Source: Rikenellaceae bacterium
Lineage (GTDB): Bacteria > Bacteroidota > Bacteroidia > Bacteroidales > Rikenellaceae
Length of the DNA stretch: 64,000 bases
Direction: 5' to 3'
Assembly (NCBI GenBank): GCA_015059845.1
Contig: SUZR01000004.1
Location: 148,982-212,981, forward strand
The notes beneath the pieces are model-generated. The model did not search any database. It was given only the letters and a program-made list of their open reading frames with translations, and had not been told where the DNA came from. Below, piece after piece: positions 8,916 to 16,664 of this stretch (the first letter of the stretch is position 1; every line of letters starts with the position of its first letter). Both the position numbers and the translations under genes were made by a program.

Positions 8916-9788
8916 ATGAAAAAGACATTTTTATATATACTGCTATGTGGGGTGATGAGCCTTTTCGTGGTGGATGCCGCGGCGCAGCGTATGCCCGAGC
9001 GCGGGTTGGTGCGCAAGGGTAACCGCCTCTTTGCCAAGGAGCGCTACGAGCATAGCTCGAATGCCTACCGCGAGGCGTTGCAGCACGACAGCACCTCCTT
9101 CGAGGCGCGTTATGATTTGGCTAATGCGCTGATTCGTATGGCTATGGCCGACACTACGGCCTACGCCAACCCCGAGGGCTCGGCGGCCAAGATGAGCAGC
9201 GGTAACCTCCAGCAGGCGGAGGCTTTGTTGCAGGCTGCGGCGGCCGACTCGTTGCAGACGGCTGAGAATCGTGCCGAGGCGTATTATAATCTGGGCAATG
9301 CGCAGTTTGTGCAGCAGAAGTTGCAGGATGCGTTGCAGAGCTATCGCCGCTCGCTGGTCTTGAACCCCGACGATATGGAGGCGAAGTATAACTATGCGCT
9401 GACCAAGAAGCTGCTGGAGCAGAATCAGCAGAACGACCAAAACCAGCAGAACAACGACCAGAACCAAAACCAGAATCAGGACCAAAATCAGAATCAGAAT
9501 CAGAACCAGCCGCAGGGTGGGGATGATAATAAGGATAAGAACGACCAAAACGACGATAACCAGGACCAGAATCAGGACCAAAACAAGGATAATCAGCAGG
9601 GCGGTGGCGATGAGAATGAGGATAAGAAGGAGCAGCCGCAGCAGCCCAAGCAGCCCCCCAAGAGCGGAATGAGCGAGGAGCAGCAACAGCAGTTGCTGAA
9701 CGCCATCCAGGCGCAGGAGGATAAGACGCAGGATAAGCTCGACGAGAAGGCTAAGGGGGTGATTATAAAAGGCAAGAAAAACTGGTAG
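8916..9788 (+). CDS. BatC-like TPR protein with Asn/Gln-rich region
   Basis: The start at 8916 (MKKTFLYILL) is preferred because it gives a clean signal peptide (1-24), has AGGA five bases upstream and follows the previous stop by one base; ATG 8904 is an alternative. TPR units cover about residues 31-165, including AEAYYNLGNAQFVQQKLQDAL. Residues about 169-248 are a low-complexity stretch of Asn, Gln and Asp followed by a Gln/Pro/Lys part. The tail ends KGKKNW, as in BatC proteins. BatC belongs to the Bacteroides aerotolerance cluster, where it probably binds BatA/BatB. Here it precedes batA, whereas in Bacteroides it follows batB. Confidence 0.82.
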   Translation: MKKTFLYILLCGVMSLFVVDAAAQRMPERGLVRKGNRLFAKERYEHSSNAYREALQHDSTSFEARYDLANALIRMAMADTTAYANPEGSAAKMSSGNLQQAEALLQAAAADSLQTAENRAEAYYNLGNAQFVQQKLQDALQSYRRSLVLNPDDMEAKYNYALTKKLLEQNQQNDQNQQNNDQNQNQNQDQNQNQNQNQPQGGDDNKDKNDQNDDNQDQNQDQNKDNQQGGGDENEDKKEQPQQPKQPPKSGMSEEQQQQLLNAIQAQEDKTQDKLDEKAKGVIIKGKKNW

Positions 9789-9794
9789 GCGAAG

Positions 9795-9905
9795 CTGTCT
9801 AACAAGGCTCTTTTGGCGTCTGGCTTGTGCCGCAAATGCTCACATACTACGTGTATGCTCCGCTTTGCGTCACTGCGACCAGCCTCAAAATAGCTCTTGT
9901 TATAC
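9795..9905. repeat. Large imperfect palindrome, family 2 (copy A)
   Basis: The core at 9806-9900 is closely similar to 15889-15981. The left arm (TTTTGGCGTCTGGCTTG...) and right arm (...GACCAGCCTCAAAATAGC) are imperfect inverted repeats around a centre near 9850 (CATACTACGTGTATG). It starts at a TGTCTAACAAGG edge. No convincing gene was found in it, although short frames run through it on both strands. Confidence 0.8.
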
Positions 9906-9925
9906 ACCTTCGGCAAACGAGGGGT

Positions 9926-10014
9926 CATAGGAGTTATAGGAATTATAAGTGTTATAAGTGTTATAAGAAATTGCCTATAATACCTATAGCACTTATAGCA
10001 CCTATAATACTTAT
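9926..10014. repeat. 9-bp-unit palindromic element (copy 5)
   Basis: Left arm of about four units (TATAGGAGTTATAGG...GTGTTATAAG), spacer AAATTGC, right arm of four inverted units ending ACTTATTAA. It lies between the batC-like gene and batA, immediately after the family-2 palindrome. Confidence 0.85.
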
Positions 10015-10030
10015 TAACTAAATTGAACTA

Positions 10031-11017
10031 ATGAAATTTGCAAATCCATATCTGTTGTGGCTCTTGGCACTTCTGCTGCCAATGGTCGCATACTATATCT
10101 ACCGCACCTTGCAGGGCGGCGCGGCCATCCGCATCTCGACGATTGCGGGGGCTCGCAAGGCTCCACGCACGCTGCGCTACTGGCTGCGTCACGTGCCCTT
10201 TGTGCTGCGTGTGGCTGCCGTGGCACTGCTCATCGTGGCGCTGGCACGTCCGCAAGATGTTGAGGAGCAGAGCCGTACAAATGCCGAGGGTATAGATATT
10301 ATGCTCTCGATAGATATCTCCTCGTCGATGCTTGCGCGCGACTTCACGCCCGACCGTCTGACGGCGGCAAAGGAGGTGGCAGGCGAGTTCATCGCCGACC
10401 GCTATGGCGACCGCATCGGTCTGGCGGTCTTCGCTGGTGAGTCCTTCACGCAGAGCCCGCTCACCACCGATAAAGGCTCTCTGCAGACCCTTCTGGCACG
10501 CCTTAGAAGTGGCGTTATTGAGGATGGTACGGCCATCGGCAATGGCCTTGCAACGGCCATCAACCGCCTGCGCGAGAGTGACGCCAAGAGCAAGGTCATA
10601 ATCCTGCTGACGGATGGTGTGAATAACCGCGGTGAGATTGCTCCGCTGATGGCGGCAGGCATTGCGGCCGATATGGGCATTAAGGTCTATACCATCGGTG
10701 TCGGTACACGCGGCAAGGCGCCATATCCCGCGCTGGATATGTTCGGAAATATGACCTTCCAGATGATGGATGTGGAGATTGACGAAGAGACTCTCACGAA
10801 GATTGCCGAGCAGACGGGCGGACAATACTTCCGCGCTACGGACAAGCAGAAGCTGAAGGCTATCTATGACGAAATCAACGAGTTGGAGAAGAGCAAGGTG
10901 GAGATAACGGACCTTACCATCTACCACGAGCGATACCTCGTTTTCGTGCTTGCGGCCATCGCTCTGCTCTTGGTGGAGTTCCTGCTCGAGAAGATTGTTT
11001 TGAAGAGAATACCATAA
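10031..11017 (+). CDS. batA: BatA: membrane VWA-domain protein
   Basis: This 328-residue inner-membrane protein has two N-terminal hydrophobic segments (about 5-22 and 58-75), a von Willebrand A domain from about 88 to 290 and a C-terminal helix (about 308-325). The MIDAS motif D95-I-S97-S-S99 is intact, and LLTDGVNNRGEI is the conserved VWA strand-loop. BatA and BatB are paired VWA proteins of the aerotolerance cluster and presumed clients of the MoxR ATPase. The start follows an A/T-rich leader after the palindrome. The next gene encodes its paralogue BatB. Identity is secure; molecular function remains poorly defined in the family. Confidence 0.9.
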   Translation: MKFANPYLLWLLALLLPMVAYYIYRTLQGGAAIRISTIAGARKAPRTLRYWLRHVPFVLRVAAVALLIVALARPQDVEEQSRTNAEGIDIMLSIDISSSMLARDFTPDRLTAAKEVAGEFIADRYGDRIGLAVFAGESFTQSPLTTDKGSLQTLLARLRSGVIEDGTAIGNGLATAINRLRESDAKSKVIILLTDGVNNRGEIAPLMAAGIAADMGIKVYTIGVGTRGKAPYPALDMFGNMTFQMMDVEIDEETLTKIAEQTGGQYFRATDKQKLKAIYDEINELEKSKVEITDLTIYHERYLVFVLAAIALLLVEFLLEKIVLKRIP

Positions 11018-11104
11018 TGTTTTGTGGCTGTGTGGGCACGCCTGAAAATAGCGCCCGAACGCACGCACAGCTTCATTGGAAAGAATACAAAAAATTGCAG
11101 AAAA

Positions 11105-12121
11105 ATGTTTCGATTTGCTAACGGCGAATATCTATATCTTTTGGCGTTGATACCTCTGCTGATGGTACTGCTCGCCTTGGTGTCGCACCGCCGCAAACGC
11201 CTCTTGGCGCGTTTCGGTAATACGGAGATTATCAAGGAGTTGATTCCCGACTTCTCGGCTGCTCGCATACGCCTGAAGGCGTTGCTGTACCTCACGGCCC
11301 TGACGCTATTAATCTTCGCTGCGGCACGTCCCCAGCTGGGCTCAAAGCTGCGCGAGGAGAAGGCCGAGGGTGTGGAGATGATGCTCGTTGTCGATGTGTC
11401 AAATTCGATGCTCGCCGAGGACTTCGAGCCCAACCGTCTGGAGCGCACCAAGTACGCCATAAACAAACTCTTCGAGGGCTTGCAGCAGGAGCGTGTGGGT
11501 TTGGTTGCCTTTGCGGGTGAGCCGAAGGTGCAGCTGCCCATCACCTCGGACTACCGTATGGCGCAGGCCTTTGCCAAGCGACTCTCGCCCACGCTGGTGG
11601 GGGAGCAGGGTACCGATGTAGGTAAGGCTCTGGAGCTTGCAATGCTCTCATTCTCAAGCCAGAGCGAGCGCAGCCGTGTCATTGTGCTTATCACCGATGG
11701 TGAGAACCACGAGGATGATGCCATCGCTGTGGCGCAGAAGGCGGCCCAGATGGGCATTAGAATCTATACCATCGGTATCGGTACGCCCGAGGGTGCCCCC
11801 ATCGAGATTGATGGCGAGTTTGTCAAGGACGAGAATGGCGAGATGGTCGTATCGAAGCTGGGTGAGGCTATGCTCGAAGAGATTGCCACCACAACCAAGG
11901 CGGCCTACGTGCGTGCTACAAAGCAGTCTATCGGCCTTGAGGAGATTGTCAAGAGCATAAACGAGATGGAGCGCTCGGAGCTGACAACGGTGCGCTACGA
12001 GGAGTATAACGAGCAGTATCAGTGGCTGGTGGCTGTGGCTGTGGCGTTGCTGCTGTTGGATGTGGTTATCCTCTCGCGCCGCAATCCCCGCCTGCGCAAG
12101 TTTAATATCTTCCGCGAGTAG
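11105..12121 (+). CDS. batB: BatB: membrane VWA-domain protein
   Basis: The start at 11105 (MFRFANGEYLYLL) is chosen because it matches the BatA-type N-terminus; the longer frame from 11024 adds 27 unlikely residues. The 338-residue protein has N-terminal helices (about 9-26 and 58-74), a VWA domain with an intact MIDAS D97-V-S99-N-S101, the strand VIVLITDGENHEDDA, and a C-terminal helix near residues 315-333. It is a paralogue of BatA. No batD or batE follows; the next gene is lysS after a 9-bp-unit palindrome, so the cluster appears to end here. Confidence 0.9.
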   Translation: MFRFANGEYLYLLALIPLLMVLLALVSHRRKRLLARFGNTEIIKELIPDFSAARIRLKALLYLTALTLLIFAAARPQLGSKLREEKAEGVEMMLVVDVSNSMLAEDFEPNRLERTKYAINKLFEGLQQERVGLVAFAGEPKVQLPITSDYRMAQAFAKRLSPTLVGEQGTDVGKALELAMLSFSSQSERSRVIVLITDGENHEDDAIAVAQKAAQMGIRIYTIGIGTPEGAPIEIDGEFVKDENGEMVVSKLGEAMLEEIATTTKAAYVRATKQSIGLEEIVKSINEMERSELTTVRYEEYNEQYQWLVAVAVALLLLDVVILSRRNPRLRKFNIFRE

Positions 12122-12126
12122 TTTTT

Positions 12127-12226
12127 AATAGGTGTTATAGGAATTATAAGTGTTATAGGTGTTATATCCTGTAACACTTTTTTGTTCATCTTATCACACT
12201 TATCACTCCTATCATACTTATCACAC
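12127..12226. repeat. 9-bp-unit palindromic element (copy 6, diverged right arm)
   Basis: The left arm has regular TTATARGTG units. The right arm has drifted to a CTTATCACAC / TTATCACTCC pattern, with C replacing A in the TATAA core. It separates batB from lysS. Confidence 0.75.
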
Positions 12227-12243
12227 TAATTTTGAATTCTTAA

Positions 12244-12276
12244 TTTTGAATTTTGAATTAAAAAAATGTAACTTTG
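12244..12276 (+). promoter_or_regulatory. Promoter of lysS
   Basis: TTTTG at 12244-12248 is followed, after 20 bp, by TAACTTTG at 12269-12276, matching the Bacteroidetes -33/-7 pattern. Transcription would start around 12283, right at the upstream candidate ATG (12284). The mRNA would then have a leader of about 20 nt for the ATG at 12305. Confidence 0.65.
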
Positions 12277-12304
12277 TACCCAAATGGACAAAAATTTGAA
12301 AACT

Positions 12305-14038
12305 ATGATAGAACTCTCAGAACAAGAAGTTTTGCGTCGTAAGTCGCTTACGGCACTTCGTGAGTTGGGCATCGAGCCCTATCCTGCCGAGATGTACGAT
12401 GTGACGGCTACCGCCGCCGAGATTAGCGAAAACCTCACAGAGGAGAATAAGGAGCAGTTTGCTCAGGTGCGCATCGCTGGCCGTATTATGAGCCGCCGCA
12501 TTATGGGTAGCGCCTCTTTCTTCGAGTTGCAGGACCACACGGGCCGTATTCAGGTCTATATCCGCCGCGACGATATCTGCCCCGAGGGTGATACCACGCT
12601 CTACAACACCGTCTTCAAGAAGTTGTTGGACATCGGCGATTTTGTAGGCGTTGAGGGCTTCGCCTTCATCACCAACTCGGGCGAGAAGTCTGTACACTGC
12701 CAGAAGCTGACCGTAATCTCGAAGTCTATTCGTCCCCTGCCTATCGTCAAGGAGAAGGATGGCAAGCAGTTTGACGCTCTGACTGACCCCGAGGTGCGCT
12801 ACCGTCAGCGTTATGTTGATTTGGTGGTTAATCCCCACGTGCGCGAGGTATTCGTAAAGCGTGCCAAGATTATGGCCACAATGCGCGAGTTCTTCAACGA
12901 GCACGGTTATATCGAGGTTGAGACTCCCATCCTGCAGCCCATCCCCGGCGGTGCTTCGGCACGCCCCTTCATCACGCACCACAACGCGCTCGATACAGAT
13001 TTCTATATGCGAATCGCTACGGAGCTCTACCTCAAGCGCCTTATCGTGGGTGGCTTCGACGGTGTTTACGAGTTCGGCAAGAACTTCCGTAACGAGGGTA
13101 TGGACCGCACGCACAACCCCGAGTTCACTTGTATGGAGATTTATGTTGCCTACAAGGATTACAAGTGGATGATGGGCTTCACCGAGCGTATGCTGGAGCG
13201 CGTGGCAATGGCTACAAACGGCACAACCGAGCTGGAGATTGACGGCAAGCAGATTTCGTTCAAGGCACCTTTCCGCCGCGTGACGATGACCGACGCCATC
13301 CTTGAGAAGACAGGCTACGACATCACCGATCAGACGGAGGAGCAGCTGCGTGAGGCGTGCCAGCGTCTGAACGTGGAGATTGACGACACGATGGGTAAGG
13401 GTAAGCTCATTGACGCCATCTTTGGCCAGTACTGCGAGGGCGACTTGATTCAGCCCACCTTCGTGTGCGACTACCCCCGCGAGATGTCGCCTCTGTGCAA
13501 GCGTCACCGCGACAATCAGGATCTCACCGAGCGTTTCGAGCTGTTCGTAAACGGTAAGGAGCTCTGCAACGCTTACTCGGAGTTGAACGATCCTATCGAC
13601 CAGTTGGAGCGTTTCCAGGAGCAGTTGAAGCTCTCGGAGAAGGGCGACGACGAGGCGATGTTTATCGATATGGATTTTGTGCGTGCATTGGAGTACGGTA
13701 TGCCCTCTTGCTCAGGTATGGGTATCGGTATCGACCGTCTGGCGATGTTTATGCTCAACCAGCCCTCTATTCAGGACGTGCTGTTCTTCCCCACAATGCG
13801 CCCCGAGAAGAAGGTTGTGGCCGACGATGCAGCGAAGTATGTTGAGGCAGGCCTCCCCGAGGAGTGGGTGGCACCTATCCAGAAGATGGGTTACATCACC
13901 GTTGAGTCGTTCCGCAACACTGCGGCCAATGGCGGTGGCAAGCTCTTCAACGACCTCTGCGGCTTCAATAAGAAGAACAAGCTGGGTCTTCCCACAGCCG
14001 AGGTGAAGGCGTGGATTGACGCCCAGAAGGCTGAGTAA
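12305..14038 (+). CDS. lysS: Lysine--tRNA ligase (class II)
   Basis: LysS charges tRNA-Lys with lysine in the cytosol. An OB-fold anticodon-binding domain (about residues 50-150, IAGRIMSRRIMGSASFFELQ) precedes the class II core: FRNEGMDRTHNPEFTCMEIY is motif 2 and CSGMGIGIDRLAMF is motif 3. The protein extends past the usual end of about 505 residues with a C-terminal tail (EWVAPIQKMGYITVES...) seen in Bacteroidetes LysRS. The start MIELSEQE at 12305 is preferred because the predicted transcription start lies at about 12283 and related proteins begin with this motif; ATG 12284 would give an almost leaderless message. Identity is secure. Confidence 0.96.
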   Translation: MIELSEQEVLRRKSLTALRELGIEPYPAEMYDVTATAAEISENLTEENKEQFAQVRIAGRIMSRRIMGSASFFELQDHTGRIQVYIRRDDICPEGDTTLYNTVFKKLLDIGDFVGVEGFAFITNSGEKSVHCQKLTVISKSIRPLPIVKEKDGKQFDALTDPEVRYRQRYVDLVVNPHVREVFVKRAKIMATMREFFNEHGYIEVETPILQPIPGGASARPFITHHNALDTDFYMRIATELYLKRLIVGGFDGVYEFGKNFRNEGMDRTHNPEFTCMEIYVAYKDYKWMMGFTERMLERVAMATNGTTELEIDGKQISFKAPFRRVTMTDAILEKTGYDITDQTEEQLREACQRLNVEIDDTMGKGKLIDAIFGQYCEGDLIQPTFVCDYPREMSPLCKRHRDNQDLTERFELFVNGKELCNAYSELNDPIDQLERFQEQLKLSEKGDDEAMFIDMDFVRALEYGMPSCSGMGIGIDRLAMFMLNQPSIQDVLFFPTMRPEKKVVADDAAKYVEAGLPEEWVAPIQKMGYITVESFRNTAANGGGKLFNDLCGFNKKNKLGLPTAEVKAWIDAQKAE

Positions 14039-14095
14039 CAAAATAGCTCGTTTTATAAGATTTTAGGCTAATTACGGCATAGGTACACATTCGCG

Positions 14096-15079
14096 ATGAA
14101 CAAAGGCGAAATAATCATATATCAATCCTCTGACGGGCAGACCGAGTTGGATGTCCGTCTGGAGGGTGATACGGTGTGGTTGTCGCAGGCGCAGATGGCG
14201 CAACTTCTACAAGTACGACCTCAAAATATCACTATGCACATTCGCAATCTGTATAAAGAGGGCGAACTGATGCGGGAGTCAACTTGTAAGGATTTCTTAC
14301 AAGTTCAAAATGAGGGAGGCAGATTGATAACGCGAAATATAAAGTTTTACAACCTCGATGTAATCATATCTGTCGGCTATAGAGTTAAGTCATTGCGTGG
14401 TACCCAATTCCGTATTTGGGCCAATAGAGTTCTTAAAGAGTATTTGATTCAGGGCTATGCCATCAACCGCAACGCCAAGGCCGAGCAGTTGGAGGAGCTG
14501 AAGCGTACAATCGCTGTGATGAATGATGTCTTGGCGGCTAAAACAGTCACAAGAGACGAAGCTGTCGGATTGCTAAAAGTGATAAGCGATTTTGCTTATG
14601 GACTTGACACGCTCGACCGCTACGATTACCAGCAGTTGGAGATATCGGATACCACCTCCGAGGAGCGATTCCGTGCAACATACGAGAGTGCAATGGAGGC
14701 GTTGCAGGTGTTGAAGAGTCAGTTTGGTGCGAGCGAGTTGTTTGCCCGCGAAAAAGATGGTTCGTTCCATAGCACAATGGGAGCTATCTATCAAACCTTT
14801 GGTGGACGCGATTTATATCCCAGTGTAGAGGAGAAGGCTGCAAATTTATTATATTTGACAACCAAAAACCACTCATTCAGTGATGGTAATAAACGCATTG
14901 CGGCATTTCTCTTTTTATGGTTCTTGGAGAAAAACGGCATTCTCTACCGCGAGGATGGCTCGCGCTTGATAGATAATAATACCCTTGTGGCTCTCACGTT
15001 GATGATAGCCGAAAGTCGTACCGAGGAGAAGGATATTATGACCAAGGTGGTTGTAAACCTTATTAACAAACGAAATTAA
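14096..15079 (+). CDS. RhuM-type protein with C-terminal Fic/Doc domain
   Basis: The 327-residue protein has an N-terminal RhuM domain (about 5-130; LDVRLEGDTVWLSQAQMAQLL, then KFYNLDVIISVGYRVKS), a linker, and a Fic/Doc fold (about 190-320) with the active-site motif HSFSDGNKR at 259-267. His259 is the predicted catalytic base and the Asn-Lys-Arg end resembles Doc more than classic Fic (GNGR). Such domains transfer AMP or phosphate to target proteins. RhuM was first named in a Salmonella pathogenicity island, and its biochemical role is unclear. The gene stands alone between lysS and tpiA, without an obvious antitoxin next to it. It may be horizontally acquired. Target and activity are unknown. 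Confidence 0.85.
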   Translation: MNKGEIIIYQSSDGQTELDVRLEGDTVWLSQAQMAQLLQVRPQNITMHIRNLYKEGELMRESTCKDFLQVQNEGGRLITRNIKFYNLDVIISVGYRVKSLRGTQFRIWANRVLKEYLIQGYAINRNAKAEQLEELKRTIAVMNDVLAAKTVTRDEAVGLLKVISDFAYGLDTLDRYDYQQLEISDTTSEERFRATYESAMEALQVLKSQFGASELFAREKDGSFHSTMGAIYQTFGGRDLYPSVEEKAANLLYLTTKNHSFSDGNKRIAAFLFLWFLEKNGILYREDGSRLIDNNTLVALTLMIAESRTEEKDIMTKVVVNLINKRN

Positions 15080-15115
15080 CAGAACAATTTACAAACAATA
15101 AAAACTTACAGAAAA

Positions 15116-15868
15116 ATGAGAAAAAAGATTGTTGCAGGTAACTGGAAGATGAACACTCTCCCCGCTGAGGGCGTTGAGTTGGCAAAGAACGTAGTAGCTG
15201 GTCGCGGCGAGGTTTGCGAGTGCGTAAACTTCATCGTATGTCCTCCCTTCACACACCTTTCACAGGTTGTTGAGGCTGTTAAGGGCTCATCTATCGCTGT
15301 AGGTGCGCAGGATTGCGCTACCGAGGCTAAGGGTGCTTACACAGGCGAGATTGCTGCCTCTATGATTGCTGCACTCGGTTGCGAGTACGTTATCTTGGGC
15401 CACTCTGAGCGTCGCCAGTACTACGGTGAGACCTCTGAGACTTTGAACAAGAAGATGGTTCAGGCTTACGCTAACGGCCTGAAGCCTATCTACTGCGTAG
15501 GTGAGAGCCTCGACGAGCGTAAGGCAGGCAAGCACTTCGACGTTTGCAAGCAGCAGATTGAGGAGGTAGTGTTCAACCTTACTGAGGAGCAGTTCGCAAA
15601 CCTTGTAATCGCTTACGAGCCCGTGTGGGCTATCGGTACAGGTGAGACCGCTACCGCTGAGCAGGCACAGGAGATTCACGCTTACATCCGCGAGGTATTG
15701 GCATCTAAGTTCGGCGCAGCTGCTGCTGAGTGCCCCATCCTCTACGGTGGCTCTTGCAAGCCCTCAAACGCTGCTGAAATCTTCGCTAAGGAGGATGTTG
15801 ACGGTGGCCTTATTGGTGGTGCAGCTCTTAAGGCTGAGGATTTCCTTGCTATTGGTAAGGGCTTCTAG
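15116..15868 (+). CDS. tpiA: Triosephosphate isomerase
   Basis: TpiA interconverts dihydroxyacetone phosphate and glyceraldehyde 3-phosphate in glycolysis. The 250-residue TIM barrel carries GNWKMN (Asn/Lys at 10-13), the electrophile His in LGHSERR, the catalytic Glu in the AYEPVWAIGTG signature, and the phosphate-binding YGGSCKP and GGLIGGAAL loops. Codon use is strikingly biased (repeated GCT, GAG, GTT, AAG), as expected for a highly expressed gene. A family-2 palindrome and a strong terminator follow. Identity is secure. Confidence 0.98.
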   Translation: MRKKIVAGNWKMNTLPAEGVELAKNVVAGRGEVCECVNFIVCPPFTHLSQVVEAVKGSSIAVGAQDCATEAKGAYTGEIAASMIAALGCEYVILGHSERRQYYGETSETLNKKMVQAYANGLKPIYCVGESLDERKAGKHFDVCKQQIEEVVFNLTEEQFANLVIAYEPVWAIGTGETATAEQAQEIHAYIREVLASKFGAAAAECPILYGGSCKPSNAAEIFAKEDVDGGLIGGAALKAEDFLAIGKGF

Positions 15869-15888
15869 TCTACGAAAATTAGCATAAC

Positions 15889-15981
15889 GGGCTCTTTTGG
15901 CGTCTGGCTTGCGCCGCAAATGCTCACATACGCCGAGTATGCTCCGCTTTGCGTCACTGCGACCAGCCTCAAAATAGCCTC
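15889..15981. repeat. Large imperfect palindrome, family 2 (copy B)
   Basis: It is nearly identical to 9806-9900 through the core from CTCTTTTGGCGTCTGG to CAGCCTCAAAATAGC; the centre differs (CGCCGA in place of TACGT). It lies just downstream of tpiA. Confidence 0.8.
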
Positions 15982-16007
15982 GTCAAACAAATTTTTCGGT
16001 GGAGAAA

Positions 16008-16045
16008 CTGTCTAATAAGGTGATTTTGGCGTTTCTCTACAACCC
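16008..16045. repeat. Partial family-2 element (edge only)
   Basis: The sequence CTGTCTAATAAGGTGATTTTGGCG repeats the outer edge seen at copy A (TGTCTAACAAGG) and, inverted, at 48620-48646 (CACCTTATTAGACAA). It looks like a truncated copy next to copy B. Confidence 0.5.
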
Positions 16046-16060
16046 GCACCTTATATAAAA

Positions 16061-16095
16061 ATACCGCAATCCGAAAGGGTTGCGGTATTTTTTTT
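16061..16095 (+). terminator. Rho-independent terminator after tpiA
   Basis: The stem ATACCGCAA / TTGCGGTAT closes around CCGAAAGGG and is followed by eight T residues. It ends plus-strand transcription about 190 nt after tpiA. Confidence 0.9.
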
Positions 16096-16096
16096 G

Positions 16097-16197
16097 TTAT
16101 TATAGGTGTTATAAGTGTTATAAGTGTTATAAGTGTTATACCTTATCCTATTATACCTATAATTCCTATAACACCTATAGCACCTATAACACCTATT
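16097..16197. repeat. 9-bp-unit palindromic element (copy 7)
   Basis: Left arm: four near-perfect TTATARGTG units. Spacer: CCTTATCCT. Right arm: about five inverted units with TATAACACC repeated. It is among the longest copies in the window and lies in the convergent gap after the tpiA terminator. Confidence 0.9.
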
Positions 16198-16220
16198 ACT
16201 CCTACCTCCCCCTTCCTGCA

Positions 16221-16255
16221 AAAAAACGGCCGCGTCCCAGATGGGGCGCAGCCGA
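16221..16255 (-). terminator. Minus-strand terminator in the ompP1/tpiA gap
   Basis: On the minus strand a 12-bp stem (CGGCTGCGCCCC / GGGACGCGGCCG with G-U pairs, loop ATCT) is followed by seven T residues. It lies about 410 nt beyond the ompP1 stop, so it either closes a long 3' region or ends a separate small RNA. Confidence 0.75.
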
Positions 16256-16513
16256 CCAGCAATCAAAAAACCATATTCTACAAAAAGAGTATTTCCTTTT
16301 CTATTTATCGCTCCTGTGCGCCAGCCTATTGGTCTTTTAGGCGCTCTATGGGAGCCATCGCGAGGTGAGCAGTGCGCTGTTGCACTTAAAACGTTTCCGA
16401 AGTCCCGTATCAATCAGAATTGTCGCGTTATTCAGATTGTCACGTTATTCGTCTGCGTTGGCGCCGTGCTGTGCGCCCTGCTATGCCTGCGATTGCACGG
16501 GACACGTCCCGCG

Positions 16514-16576
16514 CAACAACGAAGTGTTGTTACCCTCGGCTGTGGGGTCGTTGCTCCCCGTAGCCCTTCGTTGTTG
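16514..16576. other. Nested hairpin in a gene-free region (possible structured RNA)
   Basis: An 11-bp perfect inverted repeat, CAACAACGAAG / CTTCGTTGTTG, encloses an inner GGGG/CCCC hairpin. A further CTCGCC/GGCGAG hairpin follows at 16580-16605. The stretch from about 16260 to 16635 holds no convincing coding frame. On the minus strand it is bounded by one hairpin after ompP1 and by the T-tailed terminator at 16221-16255, consistent with an untranslated RNA or a long 3' region. Confidence 0.35.
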
Positions 16577-16636
16577 TTACTCGCCGCCGTACAACTGACG
16601 GCGAGCCTTTAGTCTATTTTTAATTCTATGTGGAAA

Positions 16637-16659
16637 GGAGTCCGAAGACCCCGTTTCTT
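16637..16659 (-). terminator. UUCG-loop hairpin just after ompP1
   Basis: On the minus strand GGGGTC-TTCG-GACTCC forms a 6-bp stem with a stable UUCG tetraloop, followed by TTTCC, 6 nt after the ompP1 stop codon. The T-run is short, so termination may be partial. Confidence 0.5.
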
Positions 16660-16664
16660 CTTTA

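Noticed and set aside
9418..9610. Repetitive DNA coding the Asn/Gln-rich stretch, considered as a CRISPR array or satellite
   Set aside because: The repeats are short codon-level runs in frame with the BatC-like protein and have no spacer-repeat alternation.
12317..13507. A 396-residue minus-strand frame opposite lysS
   Set aside because: It is antisense to an unmistakable LysRS. The long open frame arises because GC-rich codons rarely give stops on the opposite strand.
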